Assembly (NCBI RefSeq): GCF_001580995.1 | Contig: NZ_LHZU01000124.1 | Coordinates: 1-52,824, forward strand | Direction of reading: 5' to 3' | DNA: 52,824 bases | From: Acetobacter senegalensis | Lineage (GTDB): Bacteria; Pseudomonadota; Alphaproteobacteria; Acetobacterales; Acetobacteraceae | Shown here: positions 10,260-19,316 of the stretch, in pieces | Layout: each line of letters starts with the position of its first letter | How positions within the stretch are numbered: the first letter of the stretch is position 1 | Translations under genes and position numbers: made by a program | Notes under the pieces: generated by a model | What the model was told of the DNA's origin: nothing | Database searches by the model: none | Seen by the model: the letters and a program-made list of their open reading frames with translations, nothing else

Positions 10260-10290
10260 GAGTCAGGCCAGTTCGGGCAATCGGACAAAA

Positions 10291-10983
10291 TCAGTCCTGC
10301 GGCAGATCAAGCGCGTAACCGCGCGCCCGCACTGTTCTGATCAGGTCTTTTTCATCCCCTTCATTCAGCGTCTGGCGCAGACGACGAATGTGTACATCCA
10401 CAGTACGCAGCTCAACGTAGGAACTGCGCTCCCATGCGTGCTCCAACAGTTCCTCGCGGGAGAAAACCTGCCCAGGATGGCTCATCAGAAATTCGAGCAG
10501 CCGGTATTCGGTTGGCCCAAGCGCCAGCAGACGACCATTGCGTTCAACCTTGTGCGCTACCCGATCAAGCACCAGCGTTTCAAACTGCAAGGTTTTGCTG
10601 GGGGGGGGCACACGCCGCAAAATGGCCTTTACACGCGCAAACAGCGTTTCCATGCCAAAGGGCTTGACCAGATAATCATCCGCGCCGGTATCCAGCCCGC
10701 GCACGCTATCAGTCTCCTGCCCACGGGCACTGAGCATGATCACGGGCAGCGTGCGGGTTTTGGGCTGTTCCCTCAAACGGCGGCACACTTCAATGCCGGA
10801 AACCCCAGGCAGCATCCAGTCCAGCAGGACAAGATCAGGCATACGGCGCGCAATCTGCTCCAGCGCGTCCTGCCCATCTGCTGCCAGCCGGACCTCGTAA
10901 TCCTGTTTTTCAAGATTGTAACAGATAAGCCGGGAGAGTGCCGGATCATCTTCAACCACAAGAATGTTCGTTTTCTGCGTCAT
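10291..10983 (-). CDS. phoB: Phosphate regulon response regulator PhoB
   Basis: This 230-residue OmpR-family regulator has the acidic pocket EDD at 11-13, phosphoacceptor D55 in LVLLDWMLPG, the switch motif DYLVKPF, and a C-terminal winged helix (TEYRLLEFLMSHPGQVFSRE ... YVELRTVDVHIRRLRQTL ... RTVRARGYAL). The spelling is typical of PhoB, which binds 11-bp-spaced Pho boxes. It is the first gene of phoB-phoR. About 210 bp separate it from the next start upstream. A possible Pho half-box pair lies 265 bp upstream at 11248-11268. Confidence 0.95.
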   Translation of the reverse strand: MTQKTNILVVEDDPALSRLICYNLEKQDYEVRLAADGQDALEQIARRMPDLVLLDWMLPGVSGIEVCRRLREQPKTRTLPVIMLSARGQETDSVRGLDTGADDYLVKPFGMETLFARVKAILRRVPPPSKTLQFETLVLDRVAHKVERNGRLLALGPTEYRLLEFLMSHPGQVFSREELLEHAWERSSYVELRTVDVHIRRLRQTLNEGDEKDLIRTVRARGYALDLPQD

Positions 10984-11193
10984 GACCTACCCATAACGAT
11001 TCGGACGGAGAATAGGCTGTGGCCGGACAAAAAAACAACTGCATGGCGGAAATCCGCCACCGCTGCCGCCCTTGCGAAAAACACCCTGCTGATGTGCAAA
11101 ATCTTTATATACATCACCAGACTTCCTGGATTATGGGACCGGAAAGGAGCTGGACCGGCAATCGTGCCGGATGCACCTCCAGGATACGCTCGC

Positions 11194-11469
11194 ATGAGTA
11201 TTTTTCGCACTTCTCTGCCGCATAGCGGCAAAGCGTCCCGCCCCTCCGTGACAGTTTTATTAAAAACCTTCGGGAAGCAGTTTTCCCAGGCTTTCTCTGC
11301 ACGCGGTATGCTGCAACTGGGTATGCTGGAAGGCATTGTTGCCACGCTGGATGAAAATGCCCGCAAAGAGCGACTGCATGCCCTTTACCCCACATCCCGC
11401 GTGTTTGGCGGGTTTGCGGAAGGTCCGGCTGCCACAGCCATGCAGCAGAACCCTGCCCAGCCACGCTGA
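11194..11469 (+). CDS. Small protein of unknown function
   Basis: A 91-residue frame begins MSIFRTSLPHSG with AGGA nine bases before the ATG and ends just before the purA terminator hairpin. I do not recognise a family. It has a basic N-terminal third, a central helical-looking segment (MLQLGMLEGIVATLDENARKE) and an Ala/Gln/Pro-rich tail, with no signal peptide or membrane helix. It runs opposite to phoB and converges on purA. A candidate Pho site for phoB falls inside it on the other strand. Ribosome-binding site and codon pattern argue for a real gene, but the lack of recognisable homology keeps it provisional. Confidence 0.55.
   Translation: MSIFRTSLPHSGKASRPSVTVLLKTFGKQFSQAFSARGMLQLGMLEGIVATLDENARKERLHALYPTSRVFGGFAEGPAATAMQQNPAQPR
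11248..11268 (-). promoter_or_regulatory. Possible Pho box upstream of phoB
   Basis: The minus strand reads TTTAATA, AAAC, TGTCACG: two 7-bp cores with the same AAAC spacer as the pstS and porin arrays. The 13-mer TAATAAAACTGTC is identical to one inside the pstS array. It is 265 bp before phoB and inside a small opposite-strand ORF, so its function is uncertain. Confidence 0.4.
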
Positions 11470-11472
11470 TAC

Positions 11473-11512
11473 AAAAAAGCCCGGCTCTGCCACTTCCGCG
11501 CCAGAACCGGGC
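11473..11512 (-). terminator. Intrinsic terminator of purA
   Basis: An 11-bp stem with one mismatch (GCCCGG/CCGGGC base) is followed on the minus strand by T6. It lies between the convergent small ORF and purA. Confidence 0.88.
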
Positions 11513-11580
11513 CTTCACGATACCTTGACCCAAACGTGCTTCCCTTACCTTAGCTGGCCAGGGGAAGATGTCTGTGTGCC

Positions 11581-12870
11581 TCAGTCTTCAAACGGGTCAC
11601 GCATCAGGATGGTATCATCACGGTCAGGACTGGTGGACAGCAGGGTGACCGGTGCGCCTACCAGTTCTTCAATCCGACGCACATATTTGATGGCCTGCGC
11701 AGGCAGTTCTGCCCAGCTCCGTGCTCCGTGGGTTGTATCTTTCCAGCCTTCAACCGTTTCAAACACCGGTTTGATACGGGCTTGAGCCGCTGGAGAGGAC
11801 GGAAAGCGATCAATGGTCTTACCGTCCAGTTCATACCCAACGCAGATACGGATTTCATCAAACCCGTCCAGCACATCCAGCTTGGTCAGGGCCAGACCGT
11901 TCACGCCGCCAACACGCACGGCATGACGCACCAGAACGGCATCAAACCAGCCGCAGCGACGCGGGCGGCCCGTAACAGTGCCGAATTCATGCCCACGCTC
12001 ACCAATCTTGCGGCCCACATCATCATGCAGTTCAGACGGGAACGGGCCTTCCCCCACGCGGGTGCAGTACGCCTTGGCAATACCCAGCACAAAACCGGCA
12101 GCACTTGGGCCCATACCTGAACCCGTACCTGCGTTGGAGGCGACCGTGTTGGAGCTGGTAACAAACGGATAGGTGCCGTGGTCCACATCCAGCATGACAG
12201 CCTGAGCGCCTTCAAACAGGATACGGCTGCCTGTACGGCGCGCTTCATCCAGAATGTCCCATGTGGGCGCGGCAAACGGCAGCACCTTGGGGGCAATATC
12301 CGTCAGGAAGGCCAGCAGGTCTTCCTTCTTGAAGGTTGGTGCGCCAAGCCCCGCCAGCAGGGTGTTATGATGCAGCAGCAGTTCGTCCAGCTTCCAGTCC
12401 AGCGTTTCCGGCTCGGCCAGATCACACAGACGGATGGCGCGGCGGGCCACTTTGTCTTCATAGGCGGGGCCAATGCCGCGGCCGGTGGTGCCAATCTTGC
12501 GATCGCCGCGTGCTGCTTCACGCGCACGGTCAAGCGCACCATGCACGGGCAGAATCAGCGGCACGTTTTCCGCAATTTTCAGGGTATCGGGGGTCACAAC
12601 CAGCCCCTGTTCCTGAATGCGGCCAATTTCTGCCAGCAGAGCCTGCGGGTCCACCACCACGCCGTTGCCGATCACACCAATCTTGCCGCTGACAACGCCG
12701 GAAGGCAGCAGGGAAAGCTTGTAAACCTGATTGCCCACCACCAGCGTATGGCCCGCATTGTGACCGCCCTGAAAGCGCACAACAATGTCTGCCCGGCTGG
12801 CCAGCCAGTCAACAATCTTACCTTTGCCTTCATCGCCCCACTGGGCGCCAATTACGGTGACGTTGGACAT
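11581..12870 (-). CDS. purA: Adenylosuccinate synthetase
   Basis: The 429-residue enzyme joins IMP and aspartate using GTP in AMP synthesis. The signature [12 protein letters not shown] is at residues 12-23, and [27 protein letters not shown]-type [21 protein letters not shown] and [11 protein letters not shown] are all present, covering the GTP, IMP and aspartate sites at normal length. It lies 75 bp downstream of hisZ on the same strand, the hisZ-purA order I expect in this family. It ends in a strong terminator. Confidence 0.97.
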   Translation of the reverse strand: MSNVTVIGAQWGDEGKGKIVDWLASRADIVVRFQGGHNAGHTLVVGNQVYKLSLLPSGVVSGKIGVIGNGVVVDPQALLAEIGRIQEQGLVVTPDTLKIAENVPLILPVHGALDRAREAARGDRKIGTTGRGIGPAYEDKVARRAIRLCDLAEPETLDWKLDELLLHHNTLLAGLGAPTFKKEDLLAFLTDIAPKVLPFAAPTWDILDEARRTGSRILFEGAQAVMLDVDHGTYPFVTSSNTVASNAGTGSGMGPSAAGFVLGIAKAYCTRVGEGPFPSELHDDVGRKIGERGHEFGTVTGRPRRCGWFDAVLVRHAVRVGGVNGLALTKLDVLDGFDEIRICVGYELDGKTIDRFPSSPAAQARIKPVFETVEGWKDTTHGARSWAELPAQAIKYVRRIEELVGAPVTLLSTSPDRDDTILMRDPFED

Positions 12871-12945
12871 AAACAGTCTGCTCCTGGAAAATCTGCCTGA
12901 TTACGCCCCGCATGGGGCAGAGAGGCCGCCTGAGGCTGGCAACCG

Positions 12946-14148
12946 TTACTCAAGCTCCGTGCACGTGGCACCTGAAAGAATATGGCTGCACCCAAGGCGT
13001 CTGGCCTCGGCCCGATCATACTCCGGCCCGTGGGCTTCTGCCTGTGTGGAAGCGGCTCCTTTTGCCCCGGCGGCAGAGACGCCTCCAAGGGCTGCAAGCG
13101 TGGCATAGCCCTGCTTGCGCAGGCTGGCAGCAACCTGACGGTCCGCCCCTGGGGCCAGATAGACACGCGGACGCGCTGCGGCGGGCGGAATCATGCGGAA
13201 CAGCACGTCTGGCCGGAACGTAAGGCCACAGGCGGGTTCGTTATCATTGCACAGGTAGCGTCCGCCACGGCCCAGTTCTTCAGACCGACCAACGGCAAAT
13301 ACCGTAACGCATACGCCGGTGTGGTACTTCCAGCCCCGAAACTCAACCGGATCGACTGTCAGGCGCAGGGTGGGGTTCAGCGCCCGAACCGCTTCCACCG
13401 TATCAGCGAGACGCTGGATAATAGCGCGGGAGCGCGGCGGCAGATTGATACGCGCCAGCAAGCTGACAGCCTGTTCCGCCGGGCCAGCCGCCCGCAGCAG
13501 AGTAATCAGCGTTTCAGCCAGAGTGCCCCCAAGTTCCGCCACGGCGGCGGCATCCTTGCGGTCCAGTGCACGCATCAACGCAGGGCGCACGGCCGCAGGA
13601 ACCTTTGCCTCTTCAAGCAAGGCAGGCACAAAAGGAGGCATGGTCAGGTCAAACGAGACACCCGGCACACCCAGTTGCGCCAGTGCTTCCGCCGCAACGG
13701 AAACAACTTCCGCATCGGCCTGAGGCGTATCCGGCCCGATCAGCTCGATCCCTGCCTGCATGATCTGGCGACCGCTTTCTTCCGCCGCTGCAGGCAGAAC
13801 CACCACGCAGGAGCCGGAATAGGACAGACGCAGCGGGCGCGGGGCGCCACCAAGGCGAGTCGCGGCCATACGGGCAATCTGGGGCGTGATATCAGGCCGC
13901 AGCACCATCATGCGGCGCGTATCCGGGTCCATCACCCGGAAGCTCTGGTCAGCCAGGGAGGCCCCAGAGCCCGCCAGCAGAGTTTCTTCAAACTCCATAA
14001 GCGGCGGCCGCACCCGGTTATATCCGTGTGAGGCAAATACGCCCATAAGCGCATCCACACCTTCTGCCTCGGTCCGGGCATCAGGCGTGAGCAGATCTAC
14101 AAAGCCGGCCGGCAGCAAGGCCGGGCTGAAAGGCGGGTCATCCGTCAT
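12946..14148 (-). CDS. hisZ: ATP phosphoribosyltransferase regulatory subunit HisZ
   Basis: The 400-residue protein is a class-II aminoacyl-tRNA-synthetase-like HisZ, the regulatory partner of the short form of HisG in the first step of histidine synthesis. It has PAGFVDLLTPDARTEAEGVDALM, the motif-2-like FRVMDPDTRRMMVLRPDITPQIAR and the C-terminal GRGGRYLCND. Unlike a true HisRS, the histidine-A motif is altered (YLCNDNEPACGL) and no anticodon domain of usual length follows. The start at 14148 (MTDDPPFSPALLPAG) matches the family. An in-frame ATG at 14184 would add 12 residues. hisG is not in the window. Confidence 0.93.
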   Translation of the reverse strand: MTDDPPFSPALLPAGFVDLLTPDARTEAEGVDALMGVFASHGYNRVRPPLMEFEETLLAGSGASLADQSFRVMDPDTRRMMVLRPDITPQIARMAATRLGGAPRPLRLSYSGSCVVVLPAAAEESGRQIMQAGIELIGPDTPQADAEVVSVAAEALAQLGVPGVSFDLTMPPFVPALLEEAKVPAAVRPALMRALDRKDAAAVAELGGTLAETLITLLRAAGPAEQAVSLLARINLPPRSRAIIQRLADTVEAVRALNPTLRLTVDPVEFRGWKYHTGVCVTVFAVGRSEELGRGGRYLCNDNEPACGLTFRPDVLFRMIPPAAARPRVYLAPGADRQVAASLRKQGYATLAALGGVSAAGAKGAASTQAEAHGPEYDRAEARRLGCSHILSGATCTELE

Positions 14149-14211
14149 GCTCCGGGCTATAGCACCGCAGGCCGCGCCCGTCATGCCCGCAAGGCGGCAC
14201 TTTTTTGCGTA

Positions 14212-15693
14212 TTACGCCTGCGGCGCGCCGGGCAGGGTTTCCCAACCCGGACCAATGACCGTAATCACCCGGCGACCCATGCCATCCGCCTGCAAGACAA
14301 TCACGTTGCGGTCTTCCAGCCATTCCAGCAAACGGCGCGCTCTGCCTTGGGAGACAGTGCCATACACCCGGGCAATTTCCGCATCTGAGGGGCACGGCTG
14401 CCGATCAATGGCCGCGCGGGCCAGAAACAGAAACACGGATTGCAGATCTTCCGGCAGAGCATTGGCTAGCGCTTCTGCCTGCTGCCATTCCGGCGTGACG
14501 GACAGATCTTCTGTCACACCACTCCGCGCCGTGGCCAAAGCGCGATTGAAGCCTTTCAGGTCCAGCGCATTGCGGCCCAGCCCGGCAATACGGCACCGCA
14601 CCAGAAAATCCTGATACAGCACAGCAGCGGAGCGAAATGCTGTTTCATCATCCGCCAGCATGTCCCGCACAATGGCGGCCATGCGGGACTCGCGTTCGCC
14701 CTGATCTTCCGGCGTTTCTTCCTGCTCCTGCTCCACCTGTGCGGCTGCTGCCTGCGCCTCGCCATGGGCGGCAAGCTGGGAAAGCAGATCAGGCGGCGGG
14801 GTGGCAGGCGCTTTTCTGGGGCGCACAAATGTTTCCGCAGCAGGCAAAGGGGCCAGAATCAGATCATGCAGCGGCTCGGAAGGGGGCTGAAAGGGTGTAA
14901 GTACCGGCCCGGCGGAGCGGCTTTCTGTTTCAACCGAGCCGATACGCACGGGTGTTGGCCTGCGGCACATTGCCGGACCCAGCGCCACAAACGTGCCGCG
15001 GGGCAGATCACGGAAGGCTTCCGCCTGCCGCCGCTCCATGCCCAGAAGGTCTGAGGCACGGGCCATATCAATATCCAGAAAGGTGCGGCCCATCAGAAAG
15101 TTGGACGCTTCGGCCGCCACGTTCTTGGCCAGTTTGGCCAGACGTTGGGTGGCGATAACGCCTGCCAGCCCACGCTTACGGCCACGGCACATCAGGTTGG
15201 TCATGGCCCCCAGCGAAGACCGCCGCGCCTCGTCCGAAACCTCACCCGCCGCTGCGGGAGCAAAAAGCTGGGCTTCGTCCACCACCACCAGAACAGGGTA
15301 CCAATAGTCACGCGGGGTTTCGAACATGCCACCCAGAAACGCGGCGGCCCATTTCATCTGCTGGTCGGCATCAAGCCCTTCCAGATTCAGCACGACGGAA
15401 GCCCGATGCACGCGCATCCGCTCACCCGCCGCATGCAGCGCCATTTCAGAACATTCGGCCCCATCAATCACCAGATGGCCGAATTTGTCGGCCAGACTGA
15501 CAAAATCGCCTTCCGGATCAATAATGGCCTGCTGCACCAACCTCGCAGACTGCTCCAGCAAACGCCGCAGCAGGTGCGACTTTCCTGAACCGGAATTGCC
15601 CTGCACCAGCAGGCGCGTGGCCAGAAGTTCGGCAAGGTCCATCTGTGCGGGACCGCCGCCCGGCACTTCCCCCATTGTGATCATGTTGGTCAT
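14212..15693 (-). CDS. HerA-like ATP-binding protein (DUF87/helicase HerA central domain)
   Basis: The 493-residue cytoplasmic protein starts with a HerA-type RecA-fold ATPase. Walker A is GNSGSGKSH near residue 33, followed by IIDPEGDF, a Walker B-like stretch VLVVVDEAQLFAP near residue 130, and a sensor/arginine segment CRGRKRGLAGVIATQRLAKL. About residues 270-330 are low-complexity and Glu/Gln/Pro-rich, and a C-terminal helical domain follows (DLSVTPEWQQAEALANALPEDLQ) that looks like a winged helix (IARVYGTVSQGRARRLLEWLEDRNVI). Such ATPases often translocate DNA, but there is no NurA nuclease nearby. It is 16 bp downstream of the flavoprotein gene. The start at 15693 (MTNMITMGEV) has only a weak ribosome-binding site. 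Confidence 0.85.
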   Translation of the reverse strand: MTNMITMGEVPGGGPAQMDLAELLATRLLVQGNSGSGKSHLLRRLLEQSARLVQQAIIDPEGDFVSLADKFGHLVIDGAECSEMALHAAGERMRVHRASVVLNLEGLDADQQMKWAAAFLGGMFETPRDYWYPVLVVVDEAQLFAPAAAGEVSDEARRSSLGAMTNLMCRGRKRGLAGVIATQRLAKLAKNVAAEASNFLMGRTFLDIDMARASDLLGMERRQAEAFRDLPRGTFVALGPAMCRRPTPVRIGSVETESRSAGPVLTPFQPPSEPLHDLILAPLPAAETFVRPRKAPATPPPDLLSQLAAHGEAQAAAAQVEQEQEETPEDQGERESRMAAIVRDMLADDETAFRSAAVLYQDFLVRCRIAGLGRNALDLKGFNRALATARSGVTEDLSVTPEWQQAEALANALPEDLQSVFLFLARAAIDRQPCPSDAEIARVYGTVSQGRARRLLEWLEDRNVIVLQADGMGRRVITVIGPGWETLPGAPQA

Positions 15694-15709
15694 GGGGCAT
15701 CCGATACCG

Positions 15710-16954
15710 TCAGGAACGGGTTTCCCGCAACCATTGCAATGCACCCTTTGCTGCAGCGCGCCCTGTGGCAAGACAGGCATGCAGCAGATAACCGCCGGTT
15801 GGAGCCTCCCAATCCAGCATTTCGCCTGCAACAAAAACACCCGGTTTGGCGTGAAGCATGAAATTTGCCTCACACGCGGCCTGAGCCACCCCCCCAGCCG
15901 AGGAAATAGCCCGCTCAATAGACTCGGGCCCAGTGAGGAGAACGGGCAGCGCCTTGAGCCGCTCCGCCAGCGCCTGAGAGGTGACGGGAACCTCACCCGC
16001 CTCACGCAGTAACGCCGCGACCACGGGCGGCAGACGCAGCGCCTTGCGCAAACGATTAGACAAACTCTCGCGCGGGCGCACTTTGGCCAGTCGGCTCGCC
16101 AGAGTCGCGACACTCAGATCAGGCCGCAGATCAAGAAGCAATTCTGCCTGCCCATGCTGGGAGATGTGGTTCCGCAGCACGCCAGACAGCGCATAAAGCG
16201 CGCCGCCTTCCAAGCCAGTGGCCGTCACGACCACCTCCCCACGCACGGTATGGTCACCAAACCGCAAGGCCACAGGCTTGAGCGGCGTTCCAGCAAAACG
16301 GTCCCGCATGGCCGCGGACCAGTTAGTACGAAATCCGCAATTGGCTGGCTGCAAGGGCACCACGGTCGCACCCTGCGCCTGCAATGCTGGAACCCATGCG
16401 CCGTTGCTGCCCAACCGGGGCCAGCTTGCGCCGCCCGTGGCCAACACCACGGCATCCGCTCGGCAGGGTTCTACAAGGTCAAGCGGCAGATCAGAGCGCC
16501 CTTGTGCCGGTGTAAAAGTCAGCCTTCCGGTTGTGGCATCCCAGCCGGTCCATTCCACGCGGGTATGAAACTGCACGCCCTGCTGCTGCAAACGGGCAAG
16601 CCACGCCCGCAGAAGCGGAGAGGCTTTCATGCTTTTGGGAAAGACACGACCGGAGGAACCGATGAAGCTTTCCTGCCCCAGTCCGCTCATCCAATGGCGG
16701 ATATCATCCGTTGTCCACGCTGCCAGTGCCGGGGCAAGCCACGGGGCTGCCGCACCATAACGCGCCAGCAGCTTTTCCTGCGCTTCAGAATGGCTGATAT
16801 TCAACCCGCCCCGCCCGGCCATAAGGAATTTACGGCCAAGGCTGGGCATGCGTTCCACAACATGAACCACACACCCGGCGTTAGACAGCACTTCAGCGGC
16901 GGCCAGACCGGCTGGGCCGCCCCCAATAACGAAAACCCGATACGGTGTGCTCAT
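15710..16954 (-). CDS. TIGR03862/HI0933-type FAD-dependent oxidoreductase
   Basis: The 414-residue flavoprotein has an N-terminal dinucleotide-binding motif VFVIGGGPAGLAAAEVL (residues 8-24) and the characteristic SLGRKFLMAGRGGLNISHSE loop of the BaiN/HI0933 branch. It also has a second FAD-contact segment VVLATGGASWPRLGSNG and a C-terminal GGVAQAACEANFMLHAKPGV with AGEMLDWEAPTGGYLL. Family members are flavoproteins of poorly defined substrate. One relative (BaiN) reduces bile-acid enones. It forms a probable two-gene operon with the HerA-like ATPase. Confidence 0.88.
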   Translation of the reverse strand: MSTPYRVFVIGGGPAGLAAAEVLSNAGCVVHVVERMPSLGRKFLMAGRGGLNISHSEAQEKLLARYGAAAPWLAPALAAWTTDDIRHWMSGLGQESFIGSSGRVFPKSMKASPLLRAWLARLQQQGVQFHTRVEWTGWDATTGRLTFTPAQGRSDLPLDLVEPCRADAVVLATGGASWPRLGSNGAWVPALQAQGATVVPLQPANCGFRTNWSAAMRDRFAGTPLKPVALRFGDHTVRGEVVVTATGLEGGALYALSGVLRNHISQHGQAELLLDLRPDLSVATLASRLAKVRPRESLSNRLRKALRLPPVVAALLREAGEVPVTSQALAERLKALPVLLTGPESIERAISSAGGVAQAACEANFMLHAKPGVFVAGEMLDWEAPTGGYLLHACLATGRAAAKGALQWLRETRS

Positions 16955-16982
16955 CCGTTCAGGGCTGAACTACGCAGGGTCA

Positions 16983-17825
16983 TCAGGCGGTTTGGTCCGC
17001 AGCGGGAACATCGGCGCGCACGGCAGCAGCCAGATCGCGGATCTGCTCCAGCACGCGCGGCAGGGTTTCCGCTGTGGCCTTGCCATCCGCATCCAGCGTT
17101 TCAGCCAGAGTTGCCAGCAGGACAGAAGCGACAACCGCGCCATCTGCAATACTGGCCGCCGTTGCCGCCTGTTCCGGAGAGCGAATACCAAACCCGATGG
17201 CGACCGGCAGATCTGTTGCCGCACGCAGACGCGGCAGGGCTTCTTTCAGATCATGCTTGCTTGCCGTGCGGGTGCCCGTAATGCCGGTGATGCTGACATA
17301 ATAGACAAAGCCGGAGGCGTGGGAGAGCACGTAGCGCAAACGCTCATCAGACGTGGTGGGCGCCACCAGCCGGATAATGTCCAGCCCCGCTTCCTCGGCA
17401 GGTTTTTCGATCACATCCGCTTCTTCGGGCGGCAGATCGACAATAATCAACCCATCTACACCGGCTTTGGCGGCGTCTGTGCAGAACCGGTCATACCCGT
17501 AGGCTTCAATCGGGTTGAGGTAGCCCATCAGGATGACAGGCGTTTCCGCATTCTCCTTGCGGAATTCCGCCACCATGGCCAGCACGCCCGGCAATGTGGC
17601 TCCTGCCTTCAGTCCCCGGCGTGCTGCCGCCTGAATAACCGGCCCATCTGCTGACGGATCGGAAAACGGCATACCAACTTCAATCAGGTCCGCCCCAGCG
17701 GCAGGCATGGCCTTGAGCAGCGCCAGAGACGTTTCAAGGTCCGGATCATACGCTTCCAGATACGGGATGAGCGCGCCGCGCCCTTCGGCGGCCAGAGATT
17801 TAAAACGGGCGGCGATGCGGCTCAC
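16983..17825 (-). CDS. trpA: Tryptophan synthase alpha chain
   Basis: The 280-residue TIM-barrel enzyme cleaves indole-3-glycerol phosphate to indole, which it channels to TrpB. Key family blocks are [12 protein letters not shown], the catalytic Glu in [33 protein letters not shown], the loop [12 protein letters not shown] and [14 protein letters not shown]. It starts with GTG at 17825, overlapping the trpB stop in GTGA, so the pair is translationally coupled. Other trp genes are absent from the window, so the pathway is split. Confidence 0.95.
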   Translation of the reverse strand: MSRIAARFKSLAAEGRGALIPYLEAYDPDLETSLALLKAMPAAGADLIEVGMPFSDPSADGPVIQAAARRGLKAGATLPGVLAMVAEFRKENAETPVILMGYLNPIEAYGYDRFCTDAAKAGVDGLIIVDLPPEEADVIEKPAEEAGLDIIRLVAPTTSDERLRYVLSHASGFVYYVSITGITGTRTASKHDLKEALPRLRAATDLPVAIGFGIRSPEQAATAASIADGAVVASVLLATLAETLDADGKATAETLPRVLEQIRDLAAAVRADVPAADQTA

Positions 17826-19066
17826 AGTTTCACTCCCAGATGTTCGGCTACGGTGAAGATGTCCTTGTCCCCCCGGCCGGAAATATTCACAACCAACAGG
17901 GTATCCTTGGGCAGGGTGGGTGCAATCTTGGCCGCATAGGCAATGGCGTGGGCGGATTCCAGCGCGGGAATAATGCCCTCCGTGCGGGTGCAAAGCTGGA
18001 AGGCATCCAGTGCTTCCGTGTCCGTCGCGCCCACATATTCCGCACGACCGATGTCACTCAGCCAGGAATGTTCCGGCCCAACCCCCGGATAATCCAATCC
18101 GGCGCTGATGGAGTGTGCTTCATCAATCTGGCCATCTGCATTTTGCAGCAGGTAGGTGCGATTGCCATGCAGAACGCCAGGGCGGCCACGCTCAATGGAG
18201 GCCGCAGTCTTGCCGCTATCCAGCCCACACCCGGCGGCTTCCACGCCGATCAGCCTTACGGAAGAATCATCAAGGAACGGATGGAAAATACCCATGGCGT
18301 TGGAACCACCGCCAATGGCCGCTACTACCACATCCGGCAAACGCCCTTCTGCGGCCTGCATCTGCTCCTTGGTTTCTTCCCCGATCACGCTCTGGAAATC
18401 ACGCACCATGGCGGGATACGGATGCGGCCCGGCCACCGTGCCCACCAGAAAATACGTATCCGCCACGTTGGCCACCCAGTCCCGCATGGCTTCGTTCATG
18501 GCATCTTTCAGCGTGCCGGCACCTGCCGTAACAGGCACCACTTCCGCACCAAGCAGCCGCATACGGAACACGTTGGGAGACTGACGTTCAACGTCTGTCG
18601 CACCCATGTAGATCACGCATTTCATGCCAAACAGCGCGCAGACGGTGGCCGTCGCCACGCCATGCTGGCCTGCCCCGGTTTCCGCCACAATACGGGTGCG
18701 GCCCATGCGGCGCGCCAGCAAAATCTGGCCCATCACGTTGTTCAGCTTGTGGGAGCCTGTGTGGTTCAGTTCCTCACGCTTCATGTAAATCTTCGCGCCG
18801 CCCAATTCTTCCGTCATGCGGCGGGCGAACCAAAGCGGGCTGGGCCGCCCCACATAATCCCGCAGGTAGAAATCAAGTTCTTTCTGGAAAGAGGGATCAG
18901 CCTTGGCGGCGTTATAAGCCTGCTCCAGCTCCAGCACGAGCGGCATCAGCGTTTCCGCCACAAAGCGCCCGCCATACCAGCCACCAAAATGCCCACGCTC
19001 ATCCGGTCCATGCCGGAGGGAATTGGCCTGATTTGCTGTTATGCCGTGTTCTACCGGGTCCGCCAT
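17822..19066 (-). CDS. trpB: Tryptophan synthase beta chain
   Basis: The 414-residue PLP enzyme condenses indole with serine. The PLP lysine lies in [29 protein letters not shown], the phosphate-binding [13 protein letters not shown] and the C-terminal SGRGDKD are all present. Length and order are standard. It is the first gene of trpBA, and the trpF that often precedes it in alphaproteobacteria is not there. The start at 19066 ([10 protein letters not shown]) has only a distant GGAG and lies inside a short imperfect direct duplication. Confidence 0.96.
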   Translation of the reverse strand: MADPVEHGITANQANSLRHGPDERGHFGGWYGGRFVAETLMPLVLELEQAYNAAKADPSFQKELDFYLRDYVGRPSPLWFARRMTEELGGAKIYMKREELNHTGSHKLNNVMGQILLARRMGRTRIVAETGAGQHGVATATVCALFGMKCVIYMGATDVERQSPNVFRMRLLGAEVVPVTAGAGTLKDAMNEAMRDWVANVADTYFLVGTVAGPHPYPAMVRDFQSVIGEETKEQMQAAEGRLPDVVVAAIGGGSNAMGIFHPFLDDSSVRLIGVEAAGCGLDSGKTAASIERGRPGVLHGNRTYLLQNADGQIDEAHSISAGLDYPGVGPEHSWLSDIGRAEYVGATDTEALDAFQLCTRTEGIIPALESAHAIAYAAKIAPTLPKDTLLVVNISGRGDKDIFTVAEHLGVKL

Positions 19067-19316
19067 TGCTGGTTCTACCGCTCCTGTGCCGCGTTATGCC
19101 GGGGCCACCCATGGCCACCTGGCAGTGTTCTGGCTTACCAGAAGCCATTGCAGCTTGCACAGCCCCCGCATGCGCAAAGCGCCATACCCTTGCCAGCCGG
19201 ATGCAGACACGGGCATATCCCTCAATAGTCTTGTGGGCGCGGCACCCCGCCCGGTTCCACACCCGCACGGCCCGCAGGCTTGATGTGAATGCTGCTAGAA
19301 TTTCAGGGAGATTTGC

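Noticed and set aside
10258-11193. Long plus-strand open frame running across phoB and joining the small ORF
   Set aside because: It is antisense to the well-supported phoB, has no sensible protein features there, and the small ORF has its own ATG and ribosome-binding site at 11194.
17840-19228. 462-codon plus-strand frame opposite trpB
   Set aside because: Antisense shadow of trpB, rich in His and Arg as expected for the complement of GC-rich codons.
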